In this document: one piece after another, positions 24,991 to 34,723 of the stretch
Layout: each line of letters starts with the position of its first letter
Numbering within the stretch: the stretch's first letter is position 1
NCBI GenBank assembly: GCA_023823795.1
Contig: CP085710.1
Coordinates: 2,506,001 to 2,570,000, forward strand
Length of the DNA stretch: 64,000 bases
Direction of reading: 5' to 3'
Source: Bacillus sp. F19
GTDB taxonomy: Bacteria; Bacillota; Bacilli; Bacillales; Bacillaceae
Notes under the pieces: generated by a model
The model's input: only the letters and a program-made list of their open reading frames with translations
Databases searched by the model: none
Told to the model about the DNA's origin: nothing
Program-made: the position numbers and the translations under genes

Positions 24991-25984
24991 AGCGATAGTC
25001 TTCTTCTTGAATCAAATTGTTTTTTGGGATGGGAAGATTGAATAAATCAATCTCGACAATATATTTGGGACGCCTTTTTGTTTCTTTGTACACTTTTCCG
25101 ATATACTCCCCAACTAATCCTGTAGAAATCATCTGCAAACCTCCTATTAACCATATAGAGGCAATTAAAGACGTCCATCCTGTTTGAGTCCTTCCTAAAT
25201 ATTTCATCGTCAAACAGTAAACGCTGAATAGAAGACTAACAATAAAAGTAATCAAACCCATTGATAAAACTAAGCGGATCGGTGTAACAGAAAAGGAAGT
25301 GATGCCATCAAAGGCAAAGGAAAGCATTTTCCTAAAAGGATACTTAGTCTGGCCTGCAAGCCTTTCTTTCCGGTCATAATAGACCTTGGCTGATTTAAAC
25401 CCAATGAGCGGAACGATGCCCCGCAAGAACATATTTGCCTCCTCAAATCCTTTCAATTCCTGTACAGCACGATTGCTCATCAGCCGAAAATCCGCATGAT
25501 TGTATATGAGCTCGACTCCAAGCTTTTTCATTAACTTATAAAACCATTCAGCCGATTTGCGTTTGAAAAGAGTATCTGTTTCTCTTTTCTTTCTGACTCC
25601 ATAAACGATTTCATACCCTTTTTGATAGTTGTCAATAAATTCATGAATGACTGTGATATCGTCCTGAAGATCTGCATCAATAGAGATAATGCAGTCAGAT
25701 TCATCATTTGCGGTGAACATGCCTGCAAGCAATGCATGTTGATGCCCTGCATTTCGTGATAATTTTAACCCTGCCACCCTTTCCATATGAAGGCATGCTT
25801 TATTAATAATTGACCAAGTAGAGTCTTTGCTGCCATCATCAATGAACAGGACTTTGCTTTTTGAAGATATTTTCTTCTCTATAAACATACTGTCCAGCAA
25901 TTGACTGAGTTTATGAATTGTTTGAGGAAGAATTTCTTCTTCGTTATAGCATGGAACTACAATAGTTAGCGTTGGTGCATTCAT
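24974..25984 (-). CDS. ykoT: Family 2 glycosyltransferase, YkoT/CsbB-like
   Basis: This 336-residue enzyme loads a sugar onto undecaprenyl phosphate at the inner membrane face. It has the GT2 core TIVVPCYNEEEILPQTI at the start, FIDDGSKDSTW near residue 48, SIDADLQDD near residue 100, and two C-terminal membrane segments (about 235-255 and 270-290). It follows the ykoS-like gene by 22 bases and overlaps the gtrA-like gene. In B. subtilis related enzymes act in (lipo)teichoic acid glycosylation; the sugar here is unknown. Confidence 0.85.
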   Translation of the reverse strand: MNAPTLTIVVPCYNEEEILPQTIHKLSQLLDSMFIEKKISSKSKVLFIDDGSKDSTWSIINKACLHMERVAGLKLSRNAGHQHALLAGMFTANDESDCIISIDADLQDDITVIHEFIDNYQKGYEIVYGVRKKRETDTLFKRKSAEWFYKLMKKLGVELIYNHADFRLMSNRAVQELKGFEEANMFLRGIVPLIGFKSAKVYYDRKERLAGQTKYPFRKMLSFAFDGITSFSVTPIRLVLSMGLITFIVSLLFSVYCLTMKYLGRTQTGWTSLIASIWLIGGLQMISTGLVGEYIGKVYKETKRRPKYIVEIDLFNLPIPKNNLIQEEDYRYELRK

Positions 25985-26006
25985 TATGTGAAGTCCCCCA
26001 TGGTGT

Positions 26007-27683
26007 TTATTTGACTTTATAAAGATAAATTCTCCACACAGATTCGTGAGAATGAAATACTTTATCCAAAATTAAATGGTTCAATTCAGGATGTTCGATC
26101 GGCAAGCTTGAAAAAATATACCTTCCCCCCATTTTTTTAAATGGTTCCATATTCAAATCAAGATCTTCCAATTTAATTGTTGAATTTTTAGTAAACATAT
26201 ACCTTTTCCCGAGCTCGCTGCTGAAAAGATAGCATCTGCCTCCCCACTCATCAAAGTAAATCCGCAGTCTCTTATTTTTACTAAGTTCTTTTTCAATAAT
26301 TTGCCGAAATTGATATTTATACGAGAGCGGGTAAAAGTTGTTGTACGTATCGAGAGTATAAAATCCGTTGTATTGTGCGATAGCAGGATGAAGACCCAGG
26401 CTTGCAACTCTGTAATCCTCAACAGGTATGCCGATATGTTTTTTAATTTCGGCGAATTGTTCCTCTGCGTAGAATTCTTTTACAGATGGTTTATTTTGAT
26501 AGATAATTTCATCGTTAAAGATGCCAAGCAAAAATACTTGAGCTAGAATACACGCCCCGATTACCCATTTTTTCTGGAATTCACTGTATAAAATTTTTAG
26601 TCCGAGAGCAAATCCAATATAAATAATGATAGGACGCAAAAAGTGAAATCTAGCAAAGTTGAAGGTATCCAAGAAATGAAAACGTTCCGTTAAAGGAAGC
26701 CAGCCTTTATAAAACCAGAAAGCATACCATGCTGATAAACAGAAATTCAAGCTTAATAAAAAGACAAAAGGCTTTTCTAGTTTCCATATTCTTTTTCGAA
26801 TAATTATGTATAAAGCAATCAGTGTAACCGGCAGGATAATCAAGCCATGGACGGTCATGACATGTGTATGGCCTAATACAAAGTTCTTAAATGTGAGCCT
26901 TATGACCCGCCATAAAGGAAGTCTCGCATGAAAGTATTCATCACGGCTATTTGGTTCAGATGAAAATAAAAAGGAATAGATTAATCGGTATTCAACTATA
27001 AAAAAGACAAGTGTCATGTATCCGATGGAGACAAAAAAAGGAAAATTCCATTTCTTTTCTTTCATCACATCCACAATCCATAGAATACCCATAGCCGTTA
27101 AAAAAAAGAAAAAACCTAAGACAAAGCTTGAGTAAAAAGGAAGCAAGGTTAAAACTGCAAGGTTGCGCCAAGAATGATTTCCCTTTCTGATATTTAAAAA
27201 GGCCCATAATGCAAGAGGCATTCCAAGCGTACTGAGCATCCCTTGGGGCCAGAAAGGTGTCAGGGCAAATGTTAAGGCCGTCCCTGCGACAATGAATAAA
27301 TATTTCCTTTCTATCATAAAATGGTCCTTCAAGAGAAGAAACATGCCCAAAAAGGCAATAACTCTTGTTATAGATTGTGAAAATGCATAAGCTGTCATAG
27401 TCGGAAACCAATTATACAGCCAGATTTGAAGATTCCATTCTGAACCAAGAGCATTTCTTGGCAGTCCGTTTATGATTTTCGGCAAAGTTCCATTCAGTCC
27501 GCTGAAAAGATAACCATTTTCGGTCAGCACTTTATACCAGGCAAGGTTAGAATCCAGGTTATCATGAACGCGGATGTGCGCATTTTCATTTAGGATATAA
27601 AGTGGTGACAGATATAAAGCAATGGCCAACATGCATAAATAGATCAAAATGCGTTCGATTTTTTTATTCCTTTTTTGTTCCAT
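26007..27683 (-). CDS. ykoS: Multi-pass membrane protein, YkoS-like, probable outer-face glycosyltransferase
   Basis: A 558-residue protein with about 11 membrane segments and a long C-terminal extracellular part (from about residue 400). It resembles B. subtilis YkoS. The acidic loop after the first segment (RVHDNLDSNLAW, residues 38-49) fits a GT-C-type catalytic site. In the three-component model, this protein takes the lipid-linked sugar made by the ykoT product and flipped by the GtrA protein and attaches it to a cell-surface polymer. The start has CGAGGTGAATTT upstream and is the first gene of the operon. Confidence 0.75.
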   Translation of the reverse strand: MEQKRNKKIERILIYLCMLAIALYLSPLYILNENAHIRVHDNLDSNLAWYKVLTENGYLFSGLNGTLPKIINGLPRNALGSEWNLQIWLYNWFPTMTAYAFSQSITRVIAFLGMFLLLKDHFMIERKYLFIVAGTALTFALTPFWPQGMLSTLGMPLALWAFLNIRKGNHSWRNLAVLTLLPFYSSFVLGFFFFLTAMGILWIVDVMKEKKWNFPFFVSIGYMTLVFFIVEYRLIYSFLFSSEPNSRDEYFHARLPLWRVIRLTFKNFVLGHTHVMTVHGLIILPVTLIALYIIIRKRIWKLEKPFVFLLSLNFCLSAWYAFWFYKGWLPLTERFHFLDTFNFARFHFLRPIIIYIGFALGLKILYSEFQKKWVIGACILAQVFLLGIFNDEIIYQNKPSVKEFYAEEQFAEIKKHIGIPVEDYRVASLGLHPAIAQYNGFYTLDTYNNFYPLSYKYQFRQIIEKELSKNKRLRIYFDEWGGRCYLFSSELGKRYMFTKNSTIKLEDLDLNMEPFKKMGGRYIFSSLPIEHPELNHLILDKVFHSHESVWRIYLYKVK

Positions 27684-27763
27684 AAATTCACCTCGGGGAT
27701 AAAGCAGGTGTGCTTTCTTTAATTTTTACAACTTCAGATAAAATATTCCATTTTTATTGCGTA

Positions 27764-27793
27764 TAAAAAAAGGGCTTGTTTTCACAAGTCCTT
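27764..27793 (-). terminator. Intrinsic terminator
   Basis: AAGGACTTGT and ACAAGCCCTT pair around GAAA, followed by seven U residues on the minus strand, just after the small gene ending at 27801. Confidence 0.85.
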
Positions 27794-27800
27794 CTCGATT

Positions 27801-27944
27801 TTATTCATTGCTGTCAGAAAAATAAGGATTAAATCCAAAGTTTTTTCTAATTTCATCTGTTATTATGAGTTGTTCGTTCAAATAGATCTCCTCATCAGAA
27901 ACAGCTTGTACACTGCCGTCATAATGTAAAGGCTTTTGTCCCAT
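27801..27944 (-). CDS. Small hypothetical protein, 47 residues
   Basis: The product begins MGQKPLHYDGSVQAVSDEEI and ends NFGFNPYFSDSNE. It is hydrophilic and acidic. The ATG has AAGGGGGG about 11 bases upstream, and a strong terminator follows the stop, which supports a real gene. No family is recognised. Confidence 0.6.
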   Translation of the reverse strand: MGQKPLHYDGSVQAVSDEEIYLNEQLIITDEIRKNFGFNPYFSDSNE

Positions 27945-28087
27945 AATATACAATCCCCCCTTACCTTTTTGTGTCTGTTATGCCATTTAAAGTAAATATT
28001 TTACTTATTTTAAATATTTTTTCCTATTAATTAAAAAACATCCAATTTATTAAATAGGATGCACATGATTTTATTAATTATGATGGC

Positions 28088-28455
28088 TTACTGCATTAGA
28101 CGGCCAATATAGTCTGATACAGATGCCCACCCAATTCGTCCAAAGCCATTAAATAACCCCATAATACCTACCATAGCAGCGGCTGCAGCTGCGCTTAATC
28201 CCGCTGCAAAACATAGCGTAGATAGAAGACCGGAAGCTCTGGGTCCATATTTTTCAACAAAGTGTCCCATAAATGCTGCAGATAATCCTAAAAAAAGTAT
28301 CGCAATGCTGAATGCAAGCGAGATTTCGCTTAATCCCAATTATGTTCATCTCTGAGAGGATTGGTAAATACACTCCATGAATAAACAGAGCCAATTGAAA
28401 TATGGATCCCTACCGCAGCAACTGCTATCAGCCAGCGATTTTTCGTTTTCGTCAT
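28088..28455 (-). pseudogene. OFA-family (oxalate/formate antiporter) MFS transporter remnant
   Basis: The first frame starts with ATG 28455 (RBS GAGGAG) and reads MTKTKNRWLIAVAAVGIHIS, then SVYSWSVFTNPLRDEHNWD and a stop. One base further the family sequence continues: GLSEISLAFSIAILFLGLSA and HFVEKYGPR, so a G is missing from a GGG run. It then jumps to VGIMGLFNGFGRIGWASVSD and ends at IGRLMQ. This joins the first third of the protein to a later segment and drops the rest. An OFA transporter commonly accompanies the yrhE-yrhD formate dehydrogenase genes; here it is dead. Confidence 0.8.
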
Positions 28456-28518
28456 TTTTTCTCCTCTTTTCTAAGCATTAGGGTGAAGGCAGACACATTT
28501 ATTGCCTTCACCATTTCC

Positions 28519-29058
28519 TTATTCCAGAGTTTCATTTTTATGACGCACTTGATCTTCTTTACTTTGATTGGTTTTTTCAATGTGCTCCGTCTCCTGTCCC
28601 ATACCCTTCAAGAAACTGATCAGCAATGTGACTGCCCGGTTTACTTCAGGATCCTTCAGCGAGCGGGCAAGATCAAAATAGCTCGTTTTTTCTGCTGGAT
28701 CTTTATTTTCAGCTGCTCTTGCGATTCCTGCATTCACTTTTAATAAAAAGGGCTCCAGCTGCTTGACATTGATCATGCCAAGCACCCCTGTCATTAAAAG
28801 CAGGTTTTTTAAACTGTTGGTCGTTTCTTTTTTATCCACTGTCTTGACCAGAATGTCCATCACTTTGTCACCCTGTCCGAATAAGCCCTTCAATAACGGC
28901 AAAATCCCTCTATCCTGCATGTACTGAAGAATCTCAAGCGTATCAATAATGGCGTCTTTATGATCAATTAAAGCATCTTCAACTTCTCTTAAGTCTTCTT
29001 TTCGCTTTTCTTCTTCTGTTTTCTCAATTCGTGTAATGGTTTTAGTTGCCTTTGCCAA
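28519..29058 (-). CDS. yrhD: DUF1641 protein, YrhD-like
   Basis: A 179-residue protein of the DUF1641 family, with [20 protein letters not shown] and [19 protein letters not shown]. In bacilli it is encoded next to the yrhE-type formate dehydrogenase and is thought to be an accessory subunit, but its role is not established. The start is TTG 29058, with AAGGAGG nine bases upstream inside the last codons of the dehydrogenase gene, which it overlaps by 17 bases. Confidence 0.85.
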   Translation of the reverse strand: MAKATKTITRIEKTEEEKRKEDLREVEDALIDHKDAIIDTLEILQYMQDRGILPLLKGLFGQGDKVMDILVKTVDKKETTNSLKNLLLMTGVLGMINVKQLEPFLLKVNAGIARAAENKDPAEKTSYFDLARSLKDPEVNRAVTLLISFLKGMGQETEHIEKTNQSKEDQVRHKNETLE

Positions 29059-32008
29059 CCTTATTTCCCTCCTTTTTAACGAGGTCGCCTGGGAACGCAT
29101 AGTCTTTGCGCTTCCATTTTCTTTCTACTTCCACACCTCTTTGCGGATTAGGTTTTCCATACCTGAAATTATTTTTTGGCAATGGATTGACACCCTCGAT
29201 TTCCAGCACCTCAAGCTTTGCTTTTACTTCTTTATATGCAGGTGTATCTGTGTCTTTATCCGCATAGCTGCTCGTAATGAGATTAATGGCTGATTCACCT
29301 GAATCATTCATCGGCAGGTACACTTCTTTTCCTTTCACGCGATCTGTTATTACACATTTAACCTTTACTTTTCCATATGGGGATATCAGCCTTACAAGAG
29401 ATCCGTCTTTTAAACCGCGCTCTAAAGCAAGTTCAGGAGATACCTCAAGGAAAGCACCAGGAGTTTTTGAAGTAATACCTTTTGATTTATAGGTCATATT
29501 GCCTTCATGAAAATGTTCGAGCAGCCTGCCGTTATTCACGTGAATATCATATTCATCTCCAAATTGGAGCGGCTTCGTCCAATCGACTGGAAAGAGGCGG
29601 GCCTTGCCATCCGGAAAAGGAAACTCATCCAAGAAAAGAACAGGCGTATCCGTGCCATCAGCTGCTACAGGCCATAGAAGACTTTTGTACCCTTCAAGAC
29701 GCTCATAGTTTACTCCTGCAAAAAGAGGGGCAAGCATCGCTGCTTCTTCCATGATGTCGCCTGGTTGTTTATAATCCCATCCAGCTCCGAGCTTATTCGC
29801 AACTTCCATGATGATTTTCCAGTCCGGCTTGGAGTCTCCCAAAGGTTCAAGGACCTGATATAAACGCTGAATTCTGCGTTCAGTATTCGTAAACGTTCCT
29901 TCTTTTTCAAGACTTGGACTTGCCGGAAGCACAACATCTGCATATTCCGCTGTTTTCGATAAAAAGAGGTCCTGAACGACGAAGAAATCCAATTTTTCAT
30001 ATGCAGCATGGACGTAGTTCAAATTAGAATCCACAATCCCCATTTCCTCTCCTTTTAAATACATGGCTCTCACGCTGCCGGCGTGAATACCGGCCACCAT
30101 TTCGTGGTTGTTTAAACCCGGCCGCTCCGGCAATTTGACTCCCCATCCTTTTTCATATTTAGCCCTTACAGCAGGATCGGTGATTTTTTCATAGGACGGA
30201 AGCCTGTCTGGCATACTTCCAAAATCACTTGCTCCCTGCACATTGTTGTGGCCTCTCAAAGGATAGGAACCTGTGCCGGGACGGCCATAATTTCCTGTAA
30301 TCAGCAGCAGGTTCGAGATGGCTGTACTGGTGTCGCTTCCGCCCGAATGCTGAGTGACGCCCATCGCCCAAAGGACAACTGTGCTTCTCGCTTCATGGAT
30401 CATCTCAGCTAGTTTTATGAGCTCACTTTTCGAAATGCCTGTTGTTTTTTCTGCATATTCCAGTGTGAATTTCTCTAAGCTCTTCTTATATTCATCAAAT
30501 CCATTTACTCTGTTTTTCAAAAATTGCATGTCCGCAAAGCCCCGGTCGATTATATAGTTGGTTACCGCAGATAGCCACACAATGTCTGTACCAGATTCAG
30601 GCTGAATAAATAAGTCGGAGCGGTCAGCCATTTCATGTTTTCTGAGGTCTGCGACAATCAGCTTCTGTTCATGCAGCTTGTGAGCCCGCTTCACTCTGGT
30701 GGACAGAACAGGATGCGATTCTGAAGTGTTTGAGCCGATGATCAGGACAAGCTCTGACATCTCAATATCTTTTATCGTGCCGGAATCACCTCCGTAGCCG
30801 ACAGTTCGGAACAATCCCATTGTGGCCGGGGTCTGACAGTACCTTGAACAATTATCAATATTATTCGTACCAATTACTGACCGGGCAAGCTTTTGCATTA
30901 AATATGATTCTTCATTTGTGCATTTCGAGGAACTGATAAAGCTCAGTGCGTCAGGCCCATGTTCATTTTTTATTTGAGAAAACTTTCGCTCAATTAGCGT
31001 CAGCGCCTCATCCCATTCAGCTTCTCGGAAGGAATCTCCTTCTCTGATAAGCGGCTTCGTAAGACGTTCTTCGCTATTGACATAATCCCAGCCGAATTTG
31101 CCTTTCACACAGGTTGATATCCCGTTTGCTGGTGCCTCAGCTTGAGGTTCAACCTTTAAAATTTCTCTTTCTTTCGTCCAAATGTCAAAGCTGCAGCCGA
31201 CTCCGCAATATGTACAGACGGTTTTTGTCTTCTTAATTCTTTCGTCACGCATAGCTGATTCCATGTCAGATATTGCAAGGATTGAACCGTATCCGGTTTC
31301 AACATTTTTCGTGATCTCAATCATGGGGCGCAAAGTTTGTTTGGAGATCCCTGTTAAATAACCCGCTTCCCCTTCCATCCCTTTTTCCATCATTGCGTTG
31401 CATGGGCAAACAGTTGAACAATGACCGCAGGAAACACAGGATGACTCATTGATTGCCACGTCGTTGTCCCAAATCACACGGGGCCTGTCTCGTTCCCAGT
31501 CGATTGAAAGGGTCTCTGTAACCTGTACATTCTGACATGCTTCTACACATCTGCCGCAAAGAATACATTGATCGGGATCATAGCGGTAAAAAGGATTCGT
31601 CTTGTCTATTTCATAAGGCTTCGGGGCAAATGGTATGCTTTGATGATTGATTTTCATTTCTTTTACCGTATTGTGTATTTCACAGCCACCATTATTGTAA
31701 TCACAGACTGTACAATAGAGCTCATGATTGTGCAAAATCCGGTCCATGCCTATGAGCTGGGCCTCTTTTACTTCAGGTGATAGTGAATCAATCTCATCCC
31801 CGATCTTGATCTCAGTTGAACAGGCCCTCACAAATTCGCCGTTTACTTTAATGATGCATGTATCACATGTTTCAATTGCACCAAGGCTCGGATGAAAGCA
31901 AACGCTGGGTACCTCAAGTTTATGACCTGAAAGAATTTGTAGAGCTGTCTGATTTGCATATCCTTTAGCTTCAGCTCCGTTTATTTTCATGTTAAAACTA
32001 TCTGACAA
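29042..32008 (-). CDS. yrhE: Formate dehydrogenase alpha subunit, YrhE-like molybdoenzyme
   Basis: About 988 residues. Order of domains: N-terminal [2Fe-2S] domain ([17 protein letters not shown]), NuoG-like His/Cys cluster ([17 protein letters not shown]), two ferredoxin [4Fe-4S] motifs ([22 protein letters not shown]), a further cluster (CTYCGVGC) and the bis-MGD molybdopterin domain. The likely metal-site residue is the Cys in [11 protein letters not shown], so no selenocysteine is used. It oxidises formate to CO2. The preferred start is TTG 32008, with GGGGAGGT upstream; an in-frame TTG at 32026 would contain that box. The molybdenum cofactor genes lie directly upstream on the same strand. 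Confidence 0.9.
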   Translation of the reverse strand: MSDSFNMKINGAEAKGYANQTALQILSGHKLEVPSVCFHPSLGAIETCDTCIIKVNGEFVRACSTEIKIGDEIDSLSPEVKEAQLIGMDRILHNHELYCTVCDYNNGGCEIHNTVKEMKINHQSIPFAPKPYEIDKTNPFYRYDPDQCILCGRCVEACQNVQVTETLSIDWERDRPRVIWDNDVAINESSCVSCGHCSTVCPCNAMMEKGMEGEAGYLTGISKQTLRPMIEITKNVETGYGSILAISDMESAMRDERIKKTKTVCTYCGVGCSFDIWTKEREILKVEPQAEAPANGISTCVKGKFGWDYVNSEERLTKPLIREGDSFREAEWDEALTLIERKFSQIKNEHGPDALSFISSSKCTNEESYLMQKLARSVIGTNNIDNCSRYCQTPATMGLFRTVGYGGDSGTIKDIEMSELVLIIGSNTSESHPVLSTRVKRAHKLHEQKLIVADLRKHEMADRSDLFIQPESGTDIVWLSAVTNYIIDRGFADMQFLKNRVNGFDEYKKSLEKFTLEYAEKTTGISKSELIKLAEMIHEARSTVVLWAMGVTQHSGGSDTSTAISNLLLITGNYGRPGTGSYPLRGHNNVQGASDFGSMPDRLPSYEKITDPAVRAKYEKGWGVKLPERPGLNNHEMVAGIHAGSVRAMYLKGEEMGIVDSNLNYVHAAYEKLDFFVVQDLFLSKTAEYADVVLPASPSLEKEGTFTNTERRIQRLYQVLEPLGDSKPDWKIIMEVANKLGAGWDYKQPGDIMEEAAMLAPLFAGVNYERLEGYKSLLWPVAADGTDTPVLFLDEFPFPDGKARLFPVDWTKPLQFGDEYDIHVNNGRLLEHFHEGNMTYKSKGITSKTPGAFLEVSPELALERGLKDGSLVRLISPYGKVKVKCVITDRVKGKEVYLPMNDSGESAINLITSSYADKDTDTPAYKEVKAKLEVLEIEGVNPLPKNNFRYGKPNPQRGVEVERKWKRKDYAFPGDLVKKEGNKVGKGN

Positions 32009-32189
32009 AAAGACCTCCCCTTTCAAGAATAGTTAAAATGTTCAATCCATTTTCAATACAGCATTTTATTTACCCTCTACTATCAGGAACAAAACAAGGC
32101 GGCAATTAAGCGCCCTCTAAATTGTAGCAAGATTCTGTCTTTTCAACAATCGATAAACCTAAAACTGTTCATGTCTTGAAGAAAAGGAA

Positions 32190-32224
32190 CAAAAAAAGAG
32201 TTTCAGCTAAACTGAAACCCTTCT
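32190..32224 (-). terminator. Intrinsic terminator of the moa operon
   Basis: GGGTTTCAG and CTGAAACTC form a stem with a five-base loop, followed by seven U residues on the minus strand. It separates moaD from the formate dehydrogenase gene, so the latter probably has its own promoter in 32009-32189. Confidence 0.9.
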
Positions 32225-32228
32225 TATC

Positions 32229-32462
32229 CTACCCTCCGCTTACAGGAGGAATGAACGCAACAGTATCTCCATCTTTAATGACATTATCTTCATTTGCAAA
32301 GCTTTCATTAACCGCGGTCATGACACCGCTTAATCCTTGCAGCCCGTGGTTATCCTGCAGCCACTGTTTTAAATCGTGCACGGTAAGGCCCCTTTTGTCA
32401 ATTTCTATTGCAGGGGTTCCGGCCTCGTCCTGTAAATGGGCAAACAGCAAGATTTTAATCAT
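32229..32462 (-). CDS. moaD: Molybdopterin synthase sulfur carrier subunit MoaD
   Basis: A 77-residue ubiquitin-like protein ending in the required Gly-Gly (IPPVSGG). The C-terminal glycine carries the thiocarboxylate sulfur donated to precursor Z by MoaE. The ATG overlaps the moaE stop by eight bases. A longer in-frame extension into moaE is not supported. Confidence 0.95.
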   Translation of the reverse strand: MIKILLFAHLQDEAGTPAIEIDKRGLTVHDLKQWLQDNHGLQGLSGVMTAVNESFANEDNVIKDGDTVAFIPPVSGG

Positions 32463-32931
32463 TTTTTCCGCCCTCTTTCTTGGGTTTTCCCTCAGGATAT
32501 GGTGTTTGCCCAAGCTGATCTCCAATCCACATTGTCCCATCTTCCCAATGTTCTTTTTTCCAGATGGGAACAATCTGTTTGATCCGCTCTATCGCATATT
32601 CATTTGCTAGATATGCTGTTTTCCTGTGTGGAGAAGAAACGGCAATCACAACAGCTATATCTGAAATCTCGAGCTTGCCTATTCGGTGGGTAATAGCTGT
32701 TATGGCATCCGGCCAGCGTCCTTTTATTTCATCGCCGATTTGTTCAAGCATTTTTACAGCCATCGGTTCATAGGCCTGATACTCTAAATAAAGCGTTCTT
32801 TTGCCTTGAGTAAATTCTCTTACTGTCCCAATAAAAGTTGTAATGGCTCCAGCTTCTCTTCTTGCAACTTTATTCGTCACTAGATCAGCTGAAATTGAAT
32901 CCTTCGTAATCTCAAAATATTCCTGACTCAT
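32455..32931 (-). CDS. moaE: Molybdopterin synthase catalytic subunit MoaE
   Basis: A 158-residue protein that forms the molybdopterin synthase heterotetramer with MoaD. Typical sequences are GAITTFIGTVREFTQGK near residue 30, YQAYEPMAVKML near residue 52, and HRIGKLEISDIAVVIAVSSP with the catalytic lysine region PIWKKEHW. RBS GAGGGGGGCAGC. It overlaps mobB by 20 bases. Confidence 0.95.
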   Translation of the reverse strand: MSQEYFEITKDSISADLVTNKVARREAGAITTFIGTVREFTQGKRTLYLEYQAYEPMAVKMLEQIGDEIKGRWPDAITAITHRIGKLEISDIAVVIAVSSPHRKTAYLANEYAIERIKQIVPIWKKEHWEDGTMWIGDQLGQTPYPEGKPKKEGGKND

Positions 32932-33448
32932 GCTGCCCCCTCACAATTCCCATTATGTAGTCGATGTAATTCTGTTCATCTTCGATATGAAAGATTGGAA
33001 CATTTATGTTTAAGCTGTGGATATCAGGCCATGTAATGACGCATAAGATTCCGTTTAATTTTAATAGAGAGAGATCGCTTTCTTCTTTTAATAAAACTAC
33101 TTTTGGAAAATGTTCTTTCTTATATCCCTCTATGAAAATTGTATCAATGGACAGAGATTGGTAGATTTCCACCAGCTTTGCAAGCGGCCAATGCTGACCC
33201 GCCAAACTGAGCAAAAGGACACCGTCCCCTTCAACCCCTGCTAAAACAGCTCCTGCTTTTGAATGGCGATCACTGTCTTTCACCTGAAATCCATGATCTG
33301 GAATGCCTCCGTGTCCGTGATGCTTGATTGTTCCAACTTGATGACTGTTCTCTTTTGCTCTTTTTATGAGCTTTTCCAATAAAGTTGTCTTTCCTGTGTT
33401 TTGATGTCCGATTATTTGTATGACGGCACAATGTTTTCCCACGGCCAA
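32912..33448 (-). CDS. mobB: Molybdopterin-guanine dinucleotide biosynthesis protein MobB
   Basis: A 178-residue P-loop GTPase-like protein with Walker A IIGHQNTGKTTLLEKLI near residue 12 and TIKHHGHG in the switch area. MobB assists attachment of GMP to molybdopterin, as needed by bis-MGD enzymes such as the formate dehydrogenase downstream. The start is TTG with AAAAGGGAAGTGA upstream, 37 bases inside the moeA 3' end. No mobA gene is visible in the window. Confidence 0.9.
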   Translation of the reverse strand: MAVGKHCAVIQIIGHQNTGKTTLLEKLIKRAKENSHQVGTIKHHGHGGIPDHGFQVKDSDRHSKAGAVLAGVEGDGVLLLSLAGQHWPLAKLVEIYQSLSIDTIFIEGYKKEHFPKVVLLKEESDLSLLKLNGILCVITWPDIHSLNINVPIFHIEDEQNYIDYIMGIVRGQHESGIF

Positions 33449-34701
33449 TCACTTCCCTTTTGATCATCCAATAATAAGACATCCACCATCATGCCGGCCT
33501 GATAGCCTCTCGTTCCGCCTGGAAGAATAATAAGTGCGTTTGCTTCTGCTAAAGATGAAACGGCACTTGATTTATCAAAGCCAGAAGGAAAAGCAGAAAG
33601 CCTGCCCTCATTAAAATGAAGCTCAGCCCTTACAAACCTGGTAAATGGATTAGCCTTAGAAAAATCCTCGCCCAAATAAGCTTTTTCTTTTCTTACATGC
33701 GGTGATGGGTGAAAGTTGTGATGCCGGATGACAGGCCGGACAAACAATTCAAATCCGACAAAACAAGCAGACGGATTTCCTGAAAGGCCAACCAGTAATT
33801 TTTGATCTAAAGCAGCAACGGTAGTGACACTGCCCGGCCTCATCGCAATCTTGTTAAAAAGAACATCTGCACCGAGCTTTTCATAAATGGCGGGCAAATA
33901 ATCATAATCACCAACAGACACTCCGCCTGTTGTAATCAACAAATCGACTTGACTTAGTGCATCTCTCACGGCATTGATGCATTGTTCAAGATCATCACTG
34001 AATTTCCCGAAATATTTCGCCTCTCCCCCTGCCCGTTCAATTTGAGCGAGAATCATATAAGAGTTGCTGTTGCGGATTTTTCCGGGCTGCAGCGGTTCAT
34101 TGACATCAAGCAGTTCACTGCCCGTTGCAAGCACTCCGATTACTGGCTTTTTCGCTGCCGGAACCTCACGATATCCGAACGTCGCAAGCAACGCAGCAAT
34201 GCCTGGCGTAATGACGCTTCCTTTTGCCGCAAGTATAGTTCCCTTTTTTGTATCTTCCCCTTTAAAAGAGATGTTTTCCCCGCTTTTCAAGGGGCGCTTT
34301 AATTCAAATCTTTTTCCTTCTTCAGCTGCAATCTCTTTCGTTAGTTCGAGCATGACAACCGCATCTGCTCCAGCAGGTATTTGAGCTCCGGTCATAATCC
34401 TTACAGCCTGATTCCGTCCAACACTGTTATGAAAGACAGAACCTGCTCCAATTTCTCCGATGACTTCAAAAACGCCTGGGTTCGTCCTCGTGATTTGAAC
34501 AGTATCTTCAGAACGGACAGCAAATCCATCATAAGGGGACCTGTCAAAAGACGGCACATCATGGTCTGCGATTAAATCTTCTGCTAAAAAGCGGCCATAT
34601 GAGCTTTCAAGCGCCACAAGTTCAACTTTACCTCTAATCGCAAAATCCATGACTTTTTGAACAGCGTCAGAAACTGCAATAGGTGTCCTTTTTTCTACCA
34701 A
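33412..34701 (-). CDS. moeA: Molybdopterin molybdenumtransferase MoeA
   Basis: The 429-residue MoeA inserts molybdate into adenylated molybdopterin. Family stretches are DVPSFDRSPYDGFAVRSED near residue 50, IMTGAQIPAGADAVVMLE near 105, and VLLITTGGVSVGDYDY-like LLITTGGVSVGDYD near 255, followed by GLSGNPSACFVGFE. It is full length. The start is TTG with GAGGAGATGG upstream. It lies between moaA and mobB. Confidence 0.95.
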   Translation of the reverse strand: MVEKRTPIAVSDAVQKVMDFAIRGKVELVALESSYGRFLAEDLIADHDVPSFDRSPYDGFAVRSEDTVQITRTNPGVFEVIGEIGAGSVFHNSVGRNQAVRIMTGAQIPAGADAVVMLELTKEIAAEEGKRFELKRPLKSGENISFKGEDTKKGTILAAKGSVITPGIAALLATFGYREVPAAKKPVIGVLATGSELLDVNEPLQPGKIRNSNSYMILAQIERAGGEAKYFGKFSDDLEQCINAVRDALSQVDLLITTGGVSVGDYDYLPAIYEKLGADVLFNKIAMRPGSVTTVAALDQKLLVGLSGNPSACFVGFELFVRPVIRHHNFHPSPHVRKEKAYLGEDFSKANPFTRFVRAELHFNEGRLSAFPSGFDKSSAVSSLAEANALIILPGGTRGYQAGMMVDVLLLDDQKGSDWPWENIVPSYK

Positions 34702-34723
34702 ACTGCCATCTCCTCTCTATTGA

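Noticed and set aside
29042-32008. Selenocysteine-containing formate dehydrogenase
   Set aside because: The metal-site position is a Cys codon (SRYCQTP) and there is no in-frame TGA, so it is the cysteine type.
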